The notes under the pieces: generated by a model
The model's database searches: none
The model's input: the letters and a program-made list of their open reading frames with translations, nothing else
Told to the model about the DNA's origin: nothing
Position numbers and translations under genes: made by a program
From: Nymphalis io
Lineage: Eukaryota > Arthropoda > Insecta > Lepidoptera > Nymphalidae
Direction: 5' to 3'
DNA: 64,000 bases
Assembly (NCBI RefSeq): GCF_905147045.1
Contig: NC_065911.1
Location: 4,960,001 to 5,024,000 of the forward strand
Shown here: positions 1 through 10,417 of the stretch, piece after piece
How the letters are laid out: each line of letters begins with the position of its first letter
How positions within the stretch are numbered: position 1 is the first letter of the stretch

Positions 1-133
1 ACCACCTTGCCTTGAATAACAAGGCGCTTAATGGATTCATTTCCTTGCCGGGAGACGTGTCCAAAAAATATTAATATGCGCTTTCGAACCCGAAAGACGC
101 TGTTTGATGCCGAGTTCTTGAAGAATGTTACCA
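1..133 (-). pseudogene. RTE-type LINE ORF fragment, C-terminal end
   Basis: Read on the minus strand, this edge fragment gives NILQELGIKQRLS and then, after a one-base frame slip, RILIFFGHVSRQGNESIKR. The LGI-RLS block followed by FFGHV-R-GNES-KRL-I-GKV resembles the conserved tail of RTE/BovB-class reverse transcriptases as I know the family. It is cut by the window edge, carries a frameshift and is not functional. It runs into a perfect hairpin at 128-160. The assignment rests on remembered family pattern, not a search. Confidence 0.5.
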
Positions 134-160
134 CCAATATATTGCCTATATTGGTGGTAA
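128..160. repeat. Perfect 14-base hairpin at edge of RTE fragment
   Basis: Arms 128-141 and 147-160 are exact reverse complements (TTACCACCAATATA and its complement) around a 5-base loop. The left arm starts inside the RTE-like fragment and the right arm closes it, so the copy ends in a fold-back. Confidence 0.85.
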
Positions 161-242
161 TTGAAAACAAATCAATATTATTCAAATTTTCTTATTATTA
201 AAGTTTAAATAACATAATTAAATATACAAATAAAAATAAAAA

Positions 243-407
243 TTCCTACAGCACAAATCATGACCTCGAAGAAAGGTGGCAAGCAAGCTAGCAATTTAGA
301 TTTTATGAACGAAAAATTTACCACCCTTTTTCACCAGTGAAGGCAATAGACGGGATATTATATATAAATATATAATATATATATACACGCCAAATTATTT
401 CTTAAAG

Positions 408-454
<47 letters not shown>

Positions 455-492
455 TTGGCGCTGTCACTCCAAGGTCCATTTAATAATATAAT
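243..492 (+). repeat. Unclassified dispersed repeat U1, copy 1, expanded by (AT)n
   Basis: It shares scattered blocks in the same order with 60489-60660: ACAAATC-TGAC, GGTGGCAAG near GCTAGCA, a CCAGYAG-like block before GACGGGATATT, and ACTCCAAGGT. Between the last two blocks this copy carries an (AT) tract (411-447) that the other lacks. No family is recognised. Confidence 0.45.
388..460. repeat. (AT)n tract flanked by 11-base inverted arms
   Basis: The arms CGCCAAATTAT (388-398) and its exact complement (450-460) enclose an (AT)-rich centre, so the whole tract can fold as one cruciform. A similar arrangement, with ACTCTTAT arms, encloses the (AT) tract at 11557-11628. Confidence 0.75.
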
Positions 493-719
493 TGATGCTT
501 AATTTATGCAACATTTTAATAGTTTTTGCATGAAACAAAGCAGTTACGAGTATATAAAGAAAATTAGTAATCATTAATGCAATAAAGAATAAAAAGGTTT
601 CAAAACATGAACTTCATTTAGTCTGTAGCTATTATAACTAAAACATTGCATCGAAATAAGGCTTCATATATCACCTGTATAAAATAGAATTACCTCCCCA
701 AAAGTACCAGCTATAGAAT

Positions 720-845
720 GCATTGTACGGATTTCGCCGGATAACAATGGCGGCCGATACCCGTATTGTTTCCATTTATCCGGGCACGCTCGTTACTCAA
801 ACAGCTCTAGTTTTGTGAAGTTATTGTTTTGATGCAGATTTTCGT
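720..845. other. GC-richer island with a 23-codon reading frame
   Basis: The island stands out from the surrounding A/T-rich DNA. It contains a short plus frame starting MAADTRIVSIYPGTLV and ending at TGA. The frame is too short to call a gene, and no splice context or homologue is recognised. A conserved non-coding element is an alternative. No repeat family matches. Confidence 0.2.
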
Positions 846-852
846 TGAAGAA

Positions 853-874
853 GGGGGGGGGGGGGGGGGGGGGG
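853..874 (+). repeat. Uninterrupted run of 22 guanines
   Basis: A homopolymer of 22 G follows GAAGAA and precedes TTTTAA. It is the only long G or C run in the window and contrasts with the many A/T homopolymers. G-quadruplex formation is possible in principle. Confidence 0.95.
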
Positions 875-1048
875 TTTTAACGATGCGGTGTAAGCCTTCA
901 GCAATGTTGATGTGGTAGAATAGTTAGCCATCAGGTATAACTAATATAATAGATAGATTTTTTTCTTAATTTTCGAAGTTCCGTGAGATACGTCAGATAA
1001 GTTCAATTCTGGTTTATCTTTTGAAATGTATCGTATTGCTTAATACTG

Positions 1049-1250
1049 TCTCATTGATCTAGTGGCTAGCTAATAAGGCTGCAGATCCCGAGGGATTCTA
1101 ACTCCGGGTCGCAATAAAAAAAATGTTATGCTGAAATTGACAGTGCTTACTCTCCAATGCTTCAAAAAGCATGTAAAACTGTTGTCCCTGCATATAAACT
1201 CGTTGAACTTTCATCCCATAGAATTATGCCAGTGCACAATTGTTTGGGCA
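1049..1250 (+). mobile_element. SINE-B copy, degenerate
   Basis: The head TTGATCTAGTGGCTAG followed by GGCTGCAGATCCCGAG matches the SINE-B tRNA-like A box and anticodon arm. The body keeps the order of the family blocks (GCATGTAAAA, TCCCATAGAATTATG) with heavy divergence. It lies tail to tail with the next copy. Confidence 0.55.
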
Positions 1251-1274
1251 TTGTAATAATAATAATGTTCTCCA

Positions 1275-1520
1275 GACCAATTACGGCCTCGGCGGCCAAG
1301 CTCAAGAGAGATTAGGCAACTGCGCAGAAAATATTATAGTGAATAGAGAGTGCACCTGTGTTTGCGCACACACTTGCACTCTCTATTCCCTAACTCTCAT
1401 AATCCGATGAGACGGCAATCCGACACGACTGGAAAGAGTTCAGGTGCAGAACCAACGGTTTTACGTGCTTTCCGAGGCACGCTACTGAGAACTGAGAACT
1501 TCTGCTACTGAGAATTTTAA
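1275..1520 (-). mobile_element. SINE-B copy lacking its head, with inverted centre
   Basis: Family blocks are clear in reverse: GGCCAAGCTCAAGAGAGATT, AATCCGATGAGACGGCAATC, GTGCTTTCCGAGGCACG. The tRNA-like head is missing. The stretch 1355-1374 reads in the opposite orientation to the rest and is bounded by perfect 14-base inverted arms (1341-1354 and 1375-1388). Confidence 0.75.
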
Positions 1521-1732
1521 TTTTGAGTTTTGTGTATGTATATGTCCCGCGCATTCAGCTAGTCTCTTCAGCATGGCGGTTAAGTTAATACAAAAAAATA
1601 ATCGTTTCTTGTTATCAAATTAATATGATAGATTTGATATAACGGGCTAATTTAATAATAGTATTATTAAAGAAGCATATAAGCCTGATTTTATATGATC
1701 ACTTATGACTAATATACAAACAATAATACTAA

Positions 1733-1822
1733 GTATTGCTGCTCAGCGGTACAGTATTTGATGAATACCCGTCTGGGTACCTACCCGGAGGGGCTTGCGC
1801 AAAACCCTACCACCCAGTTAGT
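1733..1822 (-). mobile_element. RP290 head fragment
   Basis: The block CCCGTCTGGGTACCTACCC with GGGGCTTGCGCAAAACCCTACCACC matches the first part of RP290 in reverse. The rest of the element is absent. Confidence 0.6.
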
Positions 1823-2445
1823 GTTGCACAAACGCGTATATTCTTTATTAAATATATATTTACGTGCAGAATAACAGTTGATACACAAAACTATAGAAAC
1901 CAATCTACACATATTTATACATTATTGTCTAATATTATATAGCACTGTGCAGTCATATGCATAATATTTCGGTTAAGAAAATTTTAAAAATTACTTGTTA
2001 ACGCGTCGTTCTAAACGCTAAAATAAACTTACTAGACGACTGAGGAGAAATACTAAAGTCGTATTAATTAGACTATCCATTAAGAGTTTTGACACAATAA
2101 CATATTTGATAGATAGATGTAATATAGATGTACCACACTCTGTTTGAAGATGAAACCTCCACGACAGTGTTCTATAATGAAATTTCCTCTCGACGCAGCA
2201 GCCAGCCATCAATTTTCAACGTAAAACAGTGCAAAGAAAACCGTTATATTTTGTGCTCGTTTTTAAAAGGAATCTTTTAGCCAATTATTGGCTTCTATAA
2301 TTGAAAATTTGTTTAGCGGTAGAAGATAGAATGGTTTTTAAACCGATTACGACTGACAAAGGAGTTATGCGTTTACTCAATTTTAACAGACAATTCAAAT
2401 TCTTTTACGTCCTTGCTTATAACTTATATTTTGTGTAGCGGGTGA
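1823..2445. other. A/T-rich stretch, nothing recognised
   Basis: Both strands were read. No coding pattern, RNA gene or known repeat was seen; the short open frames here look like chance. Confidence 0.5.
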
Positions 2446-2528
2446 CTAGTTAAAAAATGTTATGTCTTCTTCTTTCAAATGTCAAATCAGTAATGACTGA
2501 AAGAGCTAAATCAGTGTTTAACTAAACA
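2446..2528 (+). mobile_element. Small inverted-repeat element (MITE-like), copy 1
   Basis: Ends CTAGTTAAAA and GTTTAACTAAAC are imperfect inverted repeats. The core TGTCTTCTTCTTTCAAATGTC followed by GACTGAAAGAG is shared with 31166-31244, 45885-45976 and, reversed, 60766-60847. The size of about 80 bases, terminal inverted repeats and copy number suggest a MITE. No transposase partner is present. Confidence 0.6.
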
Positions 2529-2906
2529 CAAAACAGCCGCTAAGGAACGTTTATAAGTAATGCCGTAAGTGATTGGCTTTATCTCTCTGAATCTCAAAAT
2601 CTATTAGCACTCTATTATCAAAATTCGAGCTACGTTGCTACTTTAGCATAAAAAAATTTAAAATCGATGTGTGACTTATAAATATACATAAATAATTTAG
2701 CTTTTAGCTTATGGGACGCTTAAATTCAAACGAAATTGGCTTCGACAATTATTGAGGTGTTGATAAATTCAATTTGGTTCAACGTATCGAATCAACCAGT
2801 ATTTACGTATCGTATGCGATTCTTTTATAACAAACATATAACCCACTTAGTCCATAAATAACGGTTAGTGACAATATTTATCTATCCTCTGTCCTCTTCT
2901 GTATCC
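2529..2906. other. A/T-rich stretch, nothing recognised
   Basis: No gene, RNA or repeat was recognised. Confidence 0.45.
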
Positions 2907-2980
2907 TGACAACGTGTATGGGAAAAATCATGATAATCGGTAGATTAGTTAAAACGTGAAAGCGTACCATACAAACAAAC
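2907..2980 (+). mobile_element. RTE-like 3' tail fragment
   Basis: TGACAACGTGTATG, ATAATCGGTAGATTAGTTAA and AACGTGAAAGCGTA repeat in the same order at 22538-22719. The ATCGG-T...GTGAAAGCGTAACA pattern is typical of 3' ends of RTE-class elements and SINEs using them in Lepidoptera (from memory). Confidence 0.45.
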
Positions 2981-3423
2981 TAATTAACTTTACTCTACAC
3001 CAAACTGCACAAAATTTTGACAAATAACGAACATTGATTGATCTCATGTGATATGACGTCACTCATAAATATATAAACGCAAAATATTAGTTAATGGTGA
3101 TAGCGACAAATTAATATTTATAAGTAAATGTGAGTATTGAAGCAGATGGAAATGTTACGTATAGAAACATTGCCCTAAAGATTGACTTTGAAAGCAGTGT
3201 CAAACGCATAATGTTTTGTATTTCTATACTCACCGATGTATTATTTAAGGGGGACCGGGTAGGCAGGGGACTCTTAGATCACAAGATTGCCACAGTAACG
3301 GTGTGCGAAGGAGAAGGTGGCCACTTGCTATCTAGTAGTCTATTTACTCAACTCATCTTCAGATAGAAAGATATACTTGATTGTACACCACAAAAATTAC
3401 ATAACACATACAATACAATTTGA

Positions 3424-3682
3424 TGTGCCGGTTTTCGTTGTTGGTAGGTACTTGCCTTTCACGCCGAAGGTTGTGGGTTAGATTCCCACTCAGGATATGT
3501 ATTTGTGTGCAGGAACATATCTGTTTGTCCTGAGTTTGGGTGCTATATAAGTATGTATTTACAAAAGAAAAGTAGTATATGTAGTATATCAGTTGTCTGG
3601 TTTTCATAGTACAAGGTTTGCTTAATCTGGGATCAGATGGCCGTTTGTGAATAATGTCCCAGGATGTTATTATTATTATTAT
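3424..3682 (+). mobile_element. SINE-C copy 1, tRNA-derived
   Basis: The first 70 bases fold as a tRNA-like head: a GTTGGTAGGTA A-box region, an anticodon-arm region CCTTTCACGCCGAAGG with TTC at the anticodon position, and a B box GGGTTAGATTCCCAC. The body (AGTAGTATATGTAGTATATCA, GGGATCAGATGGCCG, AATAATGTCCCA) matches the copy at 47473-47735, and both end in A/T-rich repeats. The anticodon suggests a tRNA-Glu-like or Asp-like source. It is not a working tRNA gene: the acceptor arm is not paired. Confidence 0.75.
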
Positions 3683-3704
3683 AACCTAAAAGAATACAAC
3701 TTTG

Positions 3705-3760
3705 CCGACCTTATAGCTACACAGTGTCCTCTTCCAGACAACCAACGTGTTTTTGTTGTT
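3705..3760 (-). mobile_element. LINE 3' UTR scrap
   Basis: GCCGACCTTATAGC and CTCTTCCAGACAACC resemble a block common at 3' ends of lepidopteran non-LTR elements and occur again at 23475-23560. It is weak and short. Confidence 0.35.
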
Positions 3761-4680
3761 TATTACAATATTTAAAAAAAACACTAGTCAAATATCCTTC
3801 TGTGCGTAAGAATCTAAAACCTTTTCCACTTATATCTTTCTAACAAAACATAAAATATAAGTCTTAACTCACCGATACGAAGTCGGACCGTATAAATTAT
3901 ACTTATACATTTTTGTCCAGTTCACGTTTACCAAATACCTACATACCATCAACAGTTCAAGCCTTTATAACGGAATATAATTTTAATACTATCAAAATTT
4001 CTTAAAATATGTGCAGTTTTGTCAACATAATTAGTTGAATTGCAAAAACAAAATCACATAAAACTTAGCGCACACGGATGTCAACCCGTACCATTGGCTT
4101 AAATTGCGTGTGTTCTTTCGATCTGGCCATTACGTTTCGTATCTTTAAAAACAAAAATAAAATCCTTGTTCCTACATATTTATTTATTGTTATTCGAGAA
4201 AATCTTATCTCGCGATAACGATATGCAAATTCAATAGCTGAAATTGTATTTGCGAATATATTCCCGTTAAATTCAAGCCAAGACCAAGCCCTTGTTGAAA
4301 TAAACTTAAGAGTACAGGCATTTTTTTGTCTTAGGAATTTAATAGGTTTTTTTTACTTTATTTTTGGCAACTAATCGAATGTTAGATTTTATTAGACATT
4401 TCATTGGGTGTGTGTGTTCATAATATATAATTATTTTACATCTTCATTTCTACTAATTTAGCGCTTATGGGATCCCCAAACTATTTACAGCAAGATTGTC
4501 TGCAAGTTATGCATGATTAGACCTTAGTCTTAACCACTAAAATCAATCGCTTTTCTGAGAGCACACTTCGCTAGCTTAAAAGCTTAGTCTTAATAAACCT
4601 TTTTTGATTTGAGGCAAGCACTTCAGAATTGTCATTTGAACATGATAACCGGTAAGATAATTAGTAGTAATGACGGCCGT
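3761..4680. other. Long A/T-rich stretch, one GC-richer patch
   Basis: No repeat or gene was recognised. The patch 4065-4140 is GC-richer and holds a minus frame of about 20 codons (MARSKEHTQFKP...), too short to call. Confidence 0.4.
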
Positions 4681-5032
4681 TCGTTCGTTCATTAAGTGAC
4701 TAGTTTATAAGACTACCGATGCCGGAGTTCTGACATAAAGCCCCGGGTCAGGTTAATTAAAAAGTTATTGGGTTTTCCTGTTGCCTTTAGTTCTACGTCT
4801 GGTATCTTTCCGATCGTGTTCACACATGCAAAGAGATGATGTTAAGTCTTGTTTTATTTTTCCAGTAATATTGCAATCAATTATGCAATAAAACCGTAGG
4901 GTTAAGACATTTGACAATATATGGATATGCTGTGTCTAAAATAAAAATAGAGAGTGCACTTGTGTTTGTGCACACACTAGTGCACTATTGTCCCGTTGGC
5001 TAGTCTCTCTTAAAACCGAGGTCGGAATCCGT
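4681..5032 (+). mobile_element. SINE-B copy with inserted or replaced middle
   Basis: The head AGTGACTAGTTTATAAGAC with CCCCGGGTCAGG and TTATTGGGTTTTCCTG, and the tail block AATAGAGAGTGCACTTGTG to TTGGCTAGTCTCTCTTAA, match SINE-B in order. The middle (about 4840-4945) does not match, so the copy was interrupted or recombined. Confidence 0.65.
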
Positions 5033-5478
5033 AAGGGTGACATCATATATTAAATAAATGTAAGCTTTAAAGTAATCAAGTGACAAATATAAAAAAGTCT
5101 CAAAAAAATGAACCTCTAATACTACAGATAAAACCTATATATATAATAAACACACAGTTAAGAGGCTTACCTCTTGATGAAATATGGCTATGAAATAATA
5201 AGCATAATTCCTTTGTCGCAATATTTCCTCAATATCGAGACAAAGGATCGAATAGCGAAATATGAAAGAAATATAGGAAATAATCAAGAAGATTTTATTA
5301 TTTATGGCTTATATTCATCAAATTACACAAAAGGTCAATGATATTTGGCATCGACAAGATTTTCTACTTACGTATGTTAGTTTTTAAGTCAACGTCAATC
5401 ACTAACCATTATTATATTGGAACTGATAGTGCCGTTTCTGACCATAATTGGCTTTAGTAAAACGTATTTTTTTTATAT
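5033..5478. other. Unique DNA with a quasi-palindrome
   Basis: CCTTTGTC near 5211 and GACAAAGG near 5246 bound an imperfect inverted repeat. A minus frame here (LRQRNYAYYFIAIFHQE next to a GTAAG-like donor) coincides with that palindrome and is not called as an exon. Confidence 0.35.
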
Positions 5479-5685
5479 TTGTCGGGAAGGAAAATATAAA
5501 AACAACCTTGCTGGCTCGCAAGATGCCTCTTCACGTCTCGTTTTAAGAAACCCAGGTTGTAAGAGGAGAGGAACACGTAAGCAGGTAAAGAATGTCATTT
5601 TTCGGAAGTGCGTCAAAGAAAGGGGTTGTCAAATTTCATTGAGCGCGATGAAATTGATGTCAGAATAAGGTGGTGACATTGATAC
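5479..5685 (-). pseudogene. LINE-J fragment D, end of RT ORF
   Basis: Blocks GCAAGATGCCTCTTCACG, GTTGTAAGAGGAG, AACACGT, GTGCGTCAAAGAAAGGGGTTG and GCGATGAAATTGATGTCA align with 6768-6935 of LINE-J copy A in the same orientation, with many substitutions. The fragment covers the last part of the ORF and the start of the 3' UTR. It is older than the other copies and lies about 1 kb from copy A. Confidence 0.8.
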
Positions 5686-6635
5686 TATCACGTTGATTGT
5701 GGATTTTCGCGAAGTTCAACAGACCTACTGATGATAAGTGGTCACGTCCTTCCAATTGAAACTAGAACTGCCAATGCGCCGCTAACCAAAGCATTTAAGA
5801 TGGAATGGATGCCTGGATCTACCTAACAGGAAGTTATTAGTACCTAGTATTCTACCCTTGAACTATTATTTAGCGATAAAATAATGGACAAATAGGTTAT
5901 GCGCATCCAGAGAGACCTTAACTCGTAACTATCATAAAAATAATTATTATCAAAAATGTGTCAGCGGTAACGATAAACTTGAATTAATTTTCAAAATTAA
6001 AATTAGAATAAATAAAAACAGTTTAATTCTCTTTAATGTCAACCACAGTCTTTAAACCAGTACAAGTTACTCAACAAAAGTACAAATACAAATTAAAAAA
6101 AAATACAAGATTAATATAATATGCACGGCCATTAGCAAAACTCCAAGAAGTAACAAAAACTTTTCGCCTGTTCCGAATTCAAAAAACGGATGTAAGGGAA
6201 AAACAAAATGGCCGTCCGAGAGAATAAATTTTAAAACAAATCCTAACTCCTGTCACCGAACACGCGAACAACAAAACAAAAGATTTATATAACAACTTTT
6301 GAAACTTAGAATTAGTTACTCTTTTGTTAAATTAAGACCAAGTTCCACTGTTTAACAGGAAGATTTTGACAATTAGCGCTGTTAATTATTTTAAAAATCA
6401 CCTCATGTTTGGTGCTATTTTTTTAGTTGAGAGATAGACAGGCAAATGCCAACTGATATTCAGCCATTTTTTTTTATTCCTTACATCATCAGTACGCTAA
6501 CTAATATATCGAAGTTGATATGTCGTACTTATAATTAAACAGGCTTCAAATCGAAACACTTAACAATTCATTGCCCAGATTGCCTTTCAGGTTTCCATCT
6601 TTTCACGTATATTTAAGATATGCACACTGATGAAA
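5686..6635. other. A/T-rich stretch, nothing recognised
   Basis: No repeat family, gene or RNA was recognised between the two LINE-J pieces. Confidence 0.45.
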
Positions 6636-6674
6636 TTTTTTTTTTTTTTTTTTTTATGCCCCGGGATGGCAAAT

Positions 6675-6711
6675 GACTCTACTCCACCTGATGGTAAGTG
6701 GTAGTAGAGTC
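6675..6711 (-). promoter_or_regulatory. LINE-J 3'-terminal stem-loop, copy A
   Basis: On the minus strand, GACTCTACT plus CCACTT pairs with AGGTGG plus AGTAGAGTC: a 15-pair stem with one bulged A and a loop of about 6 bases. It is identical in position in copies C (40677-40713) and E (10788-10824). LINE reverse transcriptases of this group commonly recognise such 3' stem-loops; that role is inferred. Confidence 0.7.
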
Positions 6712-6754
6712 CAAACGCGACGACGGCCAGTACAGTCGGGAAGAATGTTCTGTA

Positions 6755-8677
6755 CTAGCCGTCCCCGCCTTGCCAGCCCGCAAGATGCCTCTTCACGCCT
6801 CGTTTGAAGGAACCCGGGTTGTAAGAGGAGGGGAACACGTGAGCTGGTAAGGAATTCCATTTTTTGGTAGTGCGACAAAGAAAGGAGTTGCCAAATTTCT
6901 TTGTGCGCGATGGAATTGATGTCACAGTTAGGCGGTGACATCGAGAACCAGCTCGCGTGGACTTAAGAAGGAAGGGGGAAGCAGGAATTAGAGAGAATAA
7001 TTCCTCAGAGCACTCGCCGTGATACAGACGATAGAGAGCGCTCAGTGCTGCTATCTCGCGACGCAATTGTAAAGGTTCAAGGGTGTTTGTGACCTTTACG
7101 TCGCCAATAATGCGTACTGCACGTCGCTGCAACCGGTCCAAGGCCTCCATTAGGTACTTAGCGGAGCCATCCCAAAGGTGCGAGCAATATTCAACGCAAG
7201 ACCGTACCTGTGTTTTGTATAACAGGCACAGTTGTTGTGGCGTGAAAAAACGCCGCACCTTGTTCAGAACTCCGAGTTTTCGTGAAGCTGTTTTTATAAT
7301 AGCCTCGATGTAATCCCTTGGACTAAGGTCGCAGCGAACGTCCATCCCCAGCAAGGCGATTTTGCTTTGTATCATCAGCGGTGTGCCACAGAGGGAGGGA
7401 TGAGGGTAAAATGGTGACTTTTTCGCTGTGATAGCGCACACCTGTGTTTTCTTGGCATTAAACTCAACAAGATTATCAGAGCCCCATTTGGCGATGAGCT
7501 CTAATGTCCTATCGAGTTAAATAATAAGATTCTCCCGCCTCTCTTCAGTTTCCGCCCGCCCAGCCACTGCGCGTCCGTGGTATCCACCATGCACTGTACT
7601 ATCATCTGCATAGCAATGTATGTTCCCAAGGGAGAGCATATCATTGATATGCAAAAGAAAGAGTGTAGGAGATAGCACAGATCCCTGGGGGACGCCAGCA
7701 TTCACTACACAGAATTGTGAAGCGCAACCATCTACTAAAACACGAAGGCTACGCTTGTGTAGGAAGCTGGCAATCCAGGTGCATAGCTGAGCAGGCAGAC
7801 CATATGCCGGTAGCTTGGAGAGAAGACTTCTGTGCCAGACCCTGTCGAAAGCCTTGGAGATATCAAGGCTGACAGCCAACGATTCTCCATGCTTGTCGAT
7901 AGCTTCACCCCAGAGGTGCGTTACGTACGCTAGAAGATCACCTGTGGACCGTTTTGGTCGAAACCCGTACTGACGATCATTAATTAGACAGTGATCTTCT
8001 AGGTAATGGATCAGTTGGTTGTTTAAAATCCGTTCCATCACCTTACAAAGTACTGAGGTGATAGCTATTGGCCGATAATTTGCCGGGTCAGATCGATCCC
8101 CTTTTTTGGGAACCGCTTGCACATTAGCTCTTCTCCAAGCCTCCGGCACACTTCCCGAAGAGAGAGAAAGTTGGAACAGGCGCGTTAACACAGGAGACAG
8201 CTCCGCCGCGCACTTCTTCAGCACAATGGCTGGTATTCCATCGGGACCGCTAGCTTTCCGTATATCAAGTGATTGCAGCTCCGCACGCACATCACGTTGC
8301 CTGATTTTGATGTCAGGCATCGTGTGGCCACATGAAGGTATTGTTGGTGGCTGCGCACTACAATCATCGATCACAGAGTTGTCGGCAAAGAGTTTAGCCA
8401 GGAGGTCGGCTTTCTCCTGCGGACTGTGAGCTAGCGATCCGTCCGGATTTCTGAGCGGTGGCAGCGAAGGTTGGCAGAAATTGTTTTGCACAGACTTGGT
8501 CAGACGCCAGAAGCTACGGGAGCCCCTAGGATGCGAAATAAGGTCATGACCAATCTGTACAATGCGCTGTGCATCCGCTCTCGTGTATGCCTTCCTACAG
8601 GACTTGGAATTTTTATTGTAGTTTGCTTTCAGTGAGTTAATGTTAGACGCCCCGCTAATGCAGCCGTTGATCCACGC
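6755..8677 (-). pseudogene. LINE-J reverse transcriptase, copy A, one nonsense codon
   Basis: The frame covers roughly 640 codons. It shows the RT blocks in order: GPDGIPAIVLKK, VPKKGDRSDPANYRPIAITS, GFRPKRSTGDLLAY, motif A LDISKAFDRVWH (catalytic Asp), motif B GVPQGSVLSPTLF, motif C CYADD, then FNAKKTQVC and the C-terminal region with RSCVEYCSHLWDGS and RLQRRAVRIIG. One in-frame TAA at 7517-7519 replaces the GAA (Glu) seen in copies B and C, right after the ERRENLII run. Translation otherwise stays in frame to the stop at 6755. An open frame starting at 8686 uses flanking DNA for its first codons and is not the native start. The protein would copy element RNA at the nick during target-primed reverse transcription; this copy cannot make it whole. 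Confidence 0.9.
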
Positions 8678-9230
8678 GCGAAACATAAATGTCGAGAATA
8701 TTTATTTATTTAAACTTGACAAATGAAATTAATGAAATGACAGCAAGTAACAGAAAAAGATAGAAAAATACAAAATACGAACCAGTATTTAGAATAACTA
8801 ACTAACTAAATAACGTAGAATAACTATTTCTTTTTTTTTTTTTAAATTACCTCGTCCCCTTGTCAAATTACAAACAATATCAATATTGTTGCCATAATTA
8901 TATTAAATTACGATATACTTTACAAACAAAATTACCTACTTCCGTTTGAAGCGGTATTCACTTAAGACAAGAGCAGACTAAAGGCAAAATGTCGTACGAC
9001 AATCTATTGAACATTACTTACTACTTATATTAATTACGACTAATATTAATGTCATAAGACATACAATAAGAAACGAACGTTTTTTAACTCTTAATATGTC
9101 ATATTGCTGAGTAATAACCTTTAATGTTGAAGGGAAATATTTTAAACTTATACCATCACGCTGCATTTGGTTTCCTAACGATGATATCCTTCACTGCCGA
9201 GTACGATATTTACGAATACTACGAGTATAA
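8678..9230. other. A/T-rich stretch, nothing recognised
   Basis: No gene or repeat was recognised next to the truncated 5' end of LINE-J copy A. Confidence 0.45.
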
Positions 9231-9232
9231 AC

Positions 9233-9267
9233 ACAATTTTATTATATTTGATATATAATAAAATTGT
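9233..9267. repeat. Perfect 15-base hairpin in unique DNA
   Basis: The arm ACAATTTTATTATAT (9233-9247) is the exact complement of 9253-9267, with a 5-base loop. No repeat family was recognised around it. Confidence 0.85.
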
Positions 9268-10122
9268 ATATATAAATCCATGTCTATCTCGTCCATTGGT
9301 TTATCTCAGATTATTTTATATAATATATAAAGTCCAAATAAATAATATCATAAATATTACATACCAAATTTCTATTTTATTTTTAAATGAAAAAATATAT
9401 TTCTTTAAATTGGAAATAGTTCAATTCAAATTCAACTATAAAATTACATAATAAAGTACATTTAATAAAAATTTTACAGAAAATAGAAAATAGAAATAAT
9501 ACACATATAACGTAACACGTAACATAAATATATATGTAACGTATATATGTATATGAATACATTCAACTAACAAACGCAATACGTTAACTACACCCCTCTG
9601 CTGTGTCTAAAGTCTGCGTCGCCTTATTACTTTAATGTCGCCGCCATTTACATATTTCGCTGTCATTATTCAGTTACGGAGGTCAGATGGCACTCGCCTG
9701 CCAAGCCGGATATGAGTCAATTTAAAATGCACACTGTAAAAGACAGATTGACAACTTTACAGTGCTATTTTTGCCAAGTTTTAATACTCTTAACATTTAT
9801 GAAATAAAATGCAATATGACATAAATGAAATAAAGTTTGGGAAGCGCTGACGGGATATTTTGTTTGTGATATGGTTTTCCTTATATTCGTTTTCATTTTC
9901 AATTTAATGATAGGCCTTTATTTAACTGTTTTTAAAAACAGAGGCACAGATATGAATTAAAGATAATTTTCAGGTTGAAGGTGGTACCACCCATTAAAAT
10001 TTATGTATATATACAGCATATATAAAAAGAATTTAACAACTGGATATGACTAAAAGATATAGTAAAATATGTTTAATAGAGCCTCGGGCTCGTTTTGATG
10101 AAAAAATTAACTGCCATCATTT
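9268..10122. other. Unique DNA with a GC-richer island at 9590-9720
   Basis: The island has stops in all frames on the minus strand and no long plus frame. It could be a conserved non-coding element. The rest is A/T-rich with nothing recognised. Confidence 0.3.
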
Positions 10123-10417
10123 GTTTTTTTTTTATATAGAATAGGAAGGCGGGCGAGCATATACCTAATGGACAGTGGTCACCAACGCTCATAGACATTG
10201 GCATTGTAAGAAATGTTAACCATCGCTTACATCGCCAATGCCCCAACAACCTTTGGAACTAAGATGTTATGTCCCGTGTGCCTGTAATTACACTGGCTCA
10301 ATCAACCTTCAAACCGGAAAACAACAATACCAAGTACTGCTGTTTTGCGGTAGAATAATTGAATATTGATGAGTGGGTACCAACCCAGACGAGCTTGCAC
10401 AAAGCTCTACCACCAGT
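10123..10417 (-). mobile_element. RP290 copy, near full length
   Basis: It opens with a T run plus ATATAGAATAGGAAGGCGGGC (3' tail in reverse) and closes with GCACAAAGCTCTACCACCAGT (5' end in reverse). The tail hairpin core is damaged: ACCTAATGGACAGTGG replaces CCACCTGATGGTAAGTGG. Internal blocks CATTGGCATTGTAAGAAATG and TACTGCTGTTTTGCGG are intact. Confidence 0.85.

Larger units (their letters stand above)
6636..8677 (-). mobile_element. LINE-J copy A, 5'-truncated non-LTR retrotransposon
   Basis: The element runs on the minus strand from about 8677 to a poly(A) tail, seen as 20 T at 6636-6655. Comparison with copy C shows loss of everything upstream of the codons for WINGCISGASNI, so the endonuclease is missing, the usual result of incomplete reverse transcription. 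The 3' end holds a long hairpin (6675-6711) just before the tail. Protein motifs place it in the CR1/Jockey group; I cannot name the exact clade. No clear target-site duplication was found. Confidence 0.93.

Noticed and set aside
5160..5275. Possible minus-strand exon (LRQRNYAYYFIAIFHQE) before a GTAAG-like donor
   Set aside because: It overlaps a quasi-palindrome, has a poor acceptor and A/T-driven codon content.
7083..7313. Antisense 76-codon frame (also at 28798-29028 and 41011-41241)
   Set aside because: Same reason: a mirror of the RT C-terminal coding region.
8106..8429. 107-codon antisense frame repeated in all three LINE-J copies (also near 27628-28005 and 42033-42356)
   Set aside because: It lies opposite the conserved RT frame and changes only as that frame does; an antisense shadow of GC-rich codons is the simpler reading.
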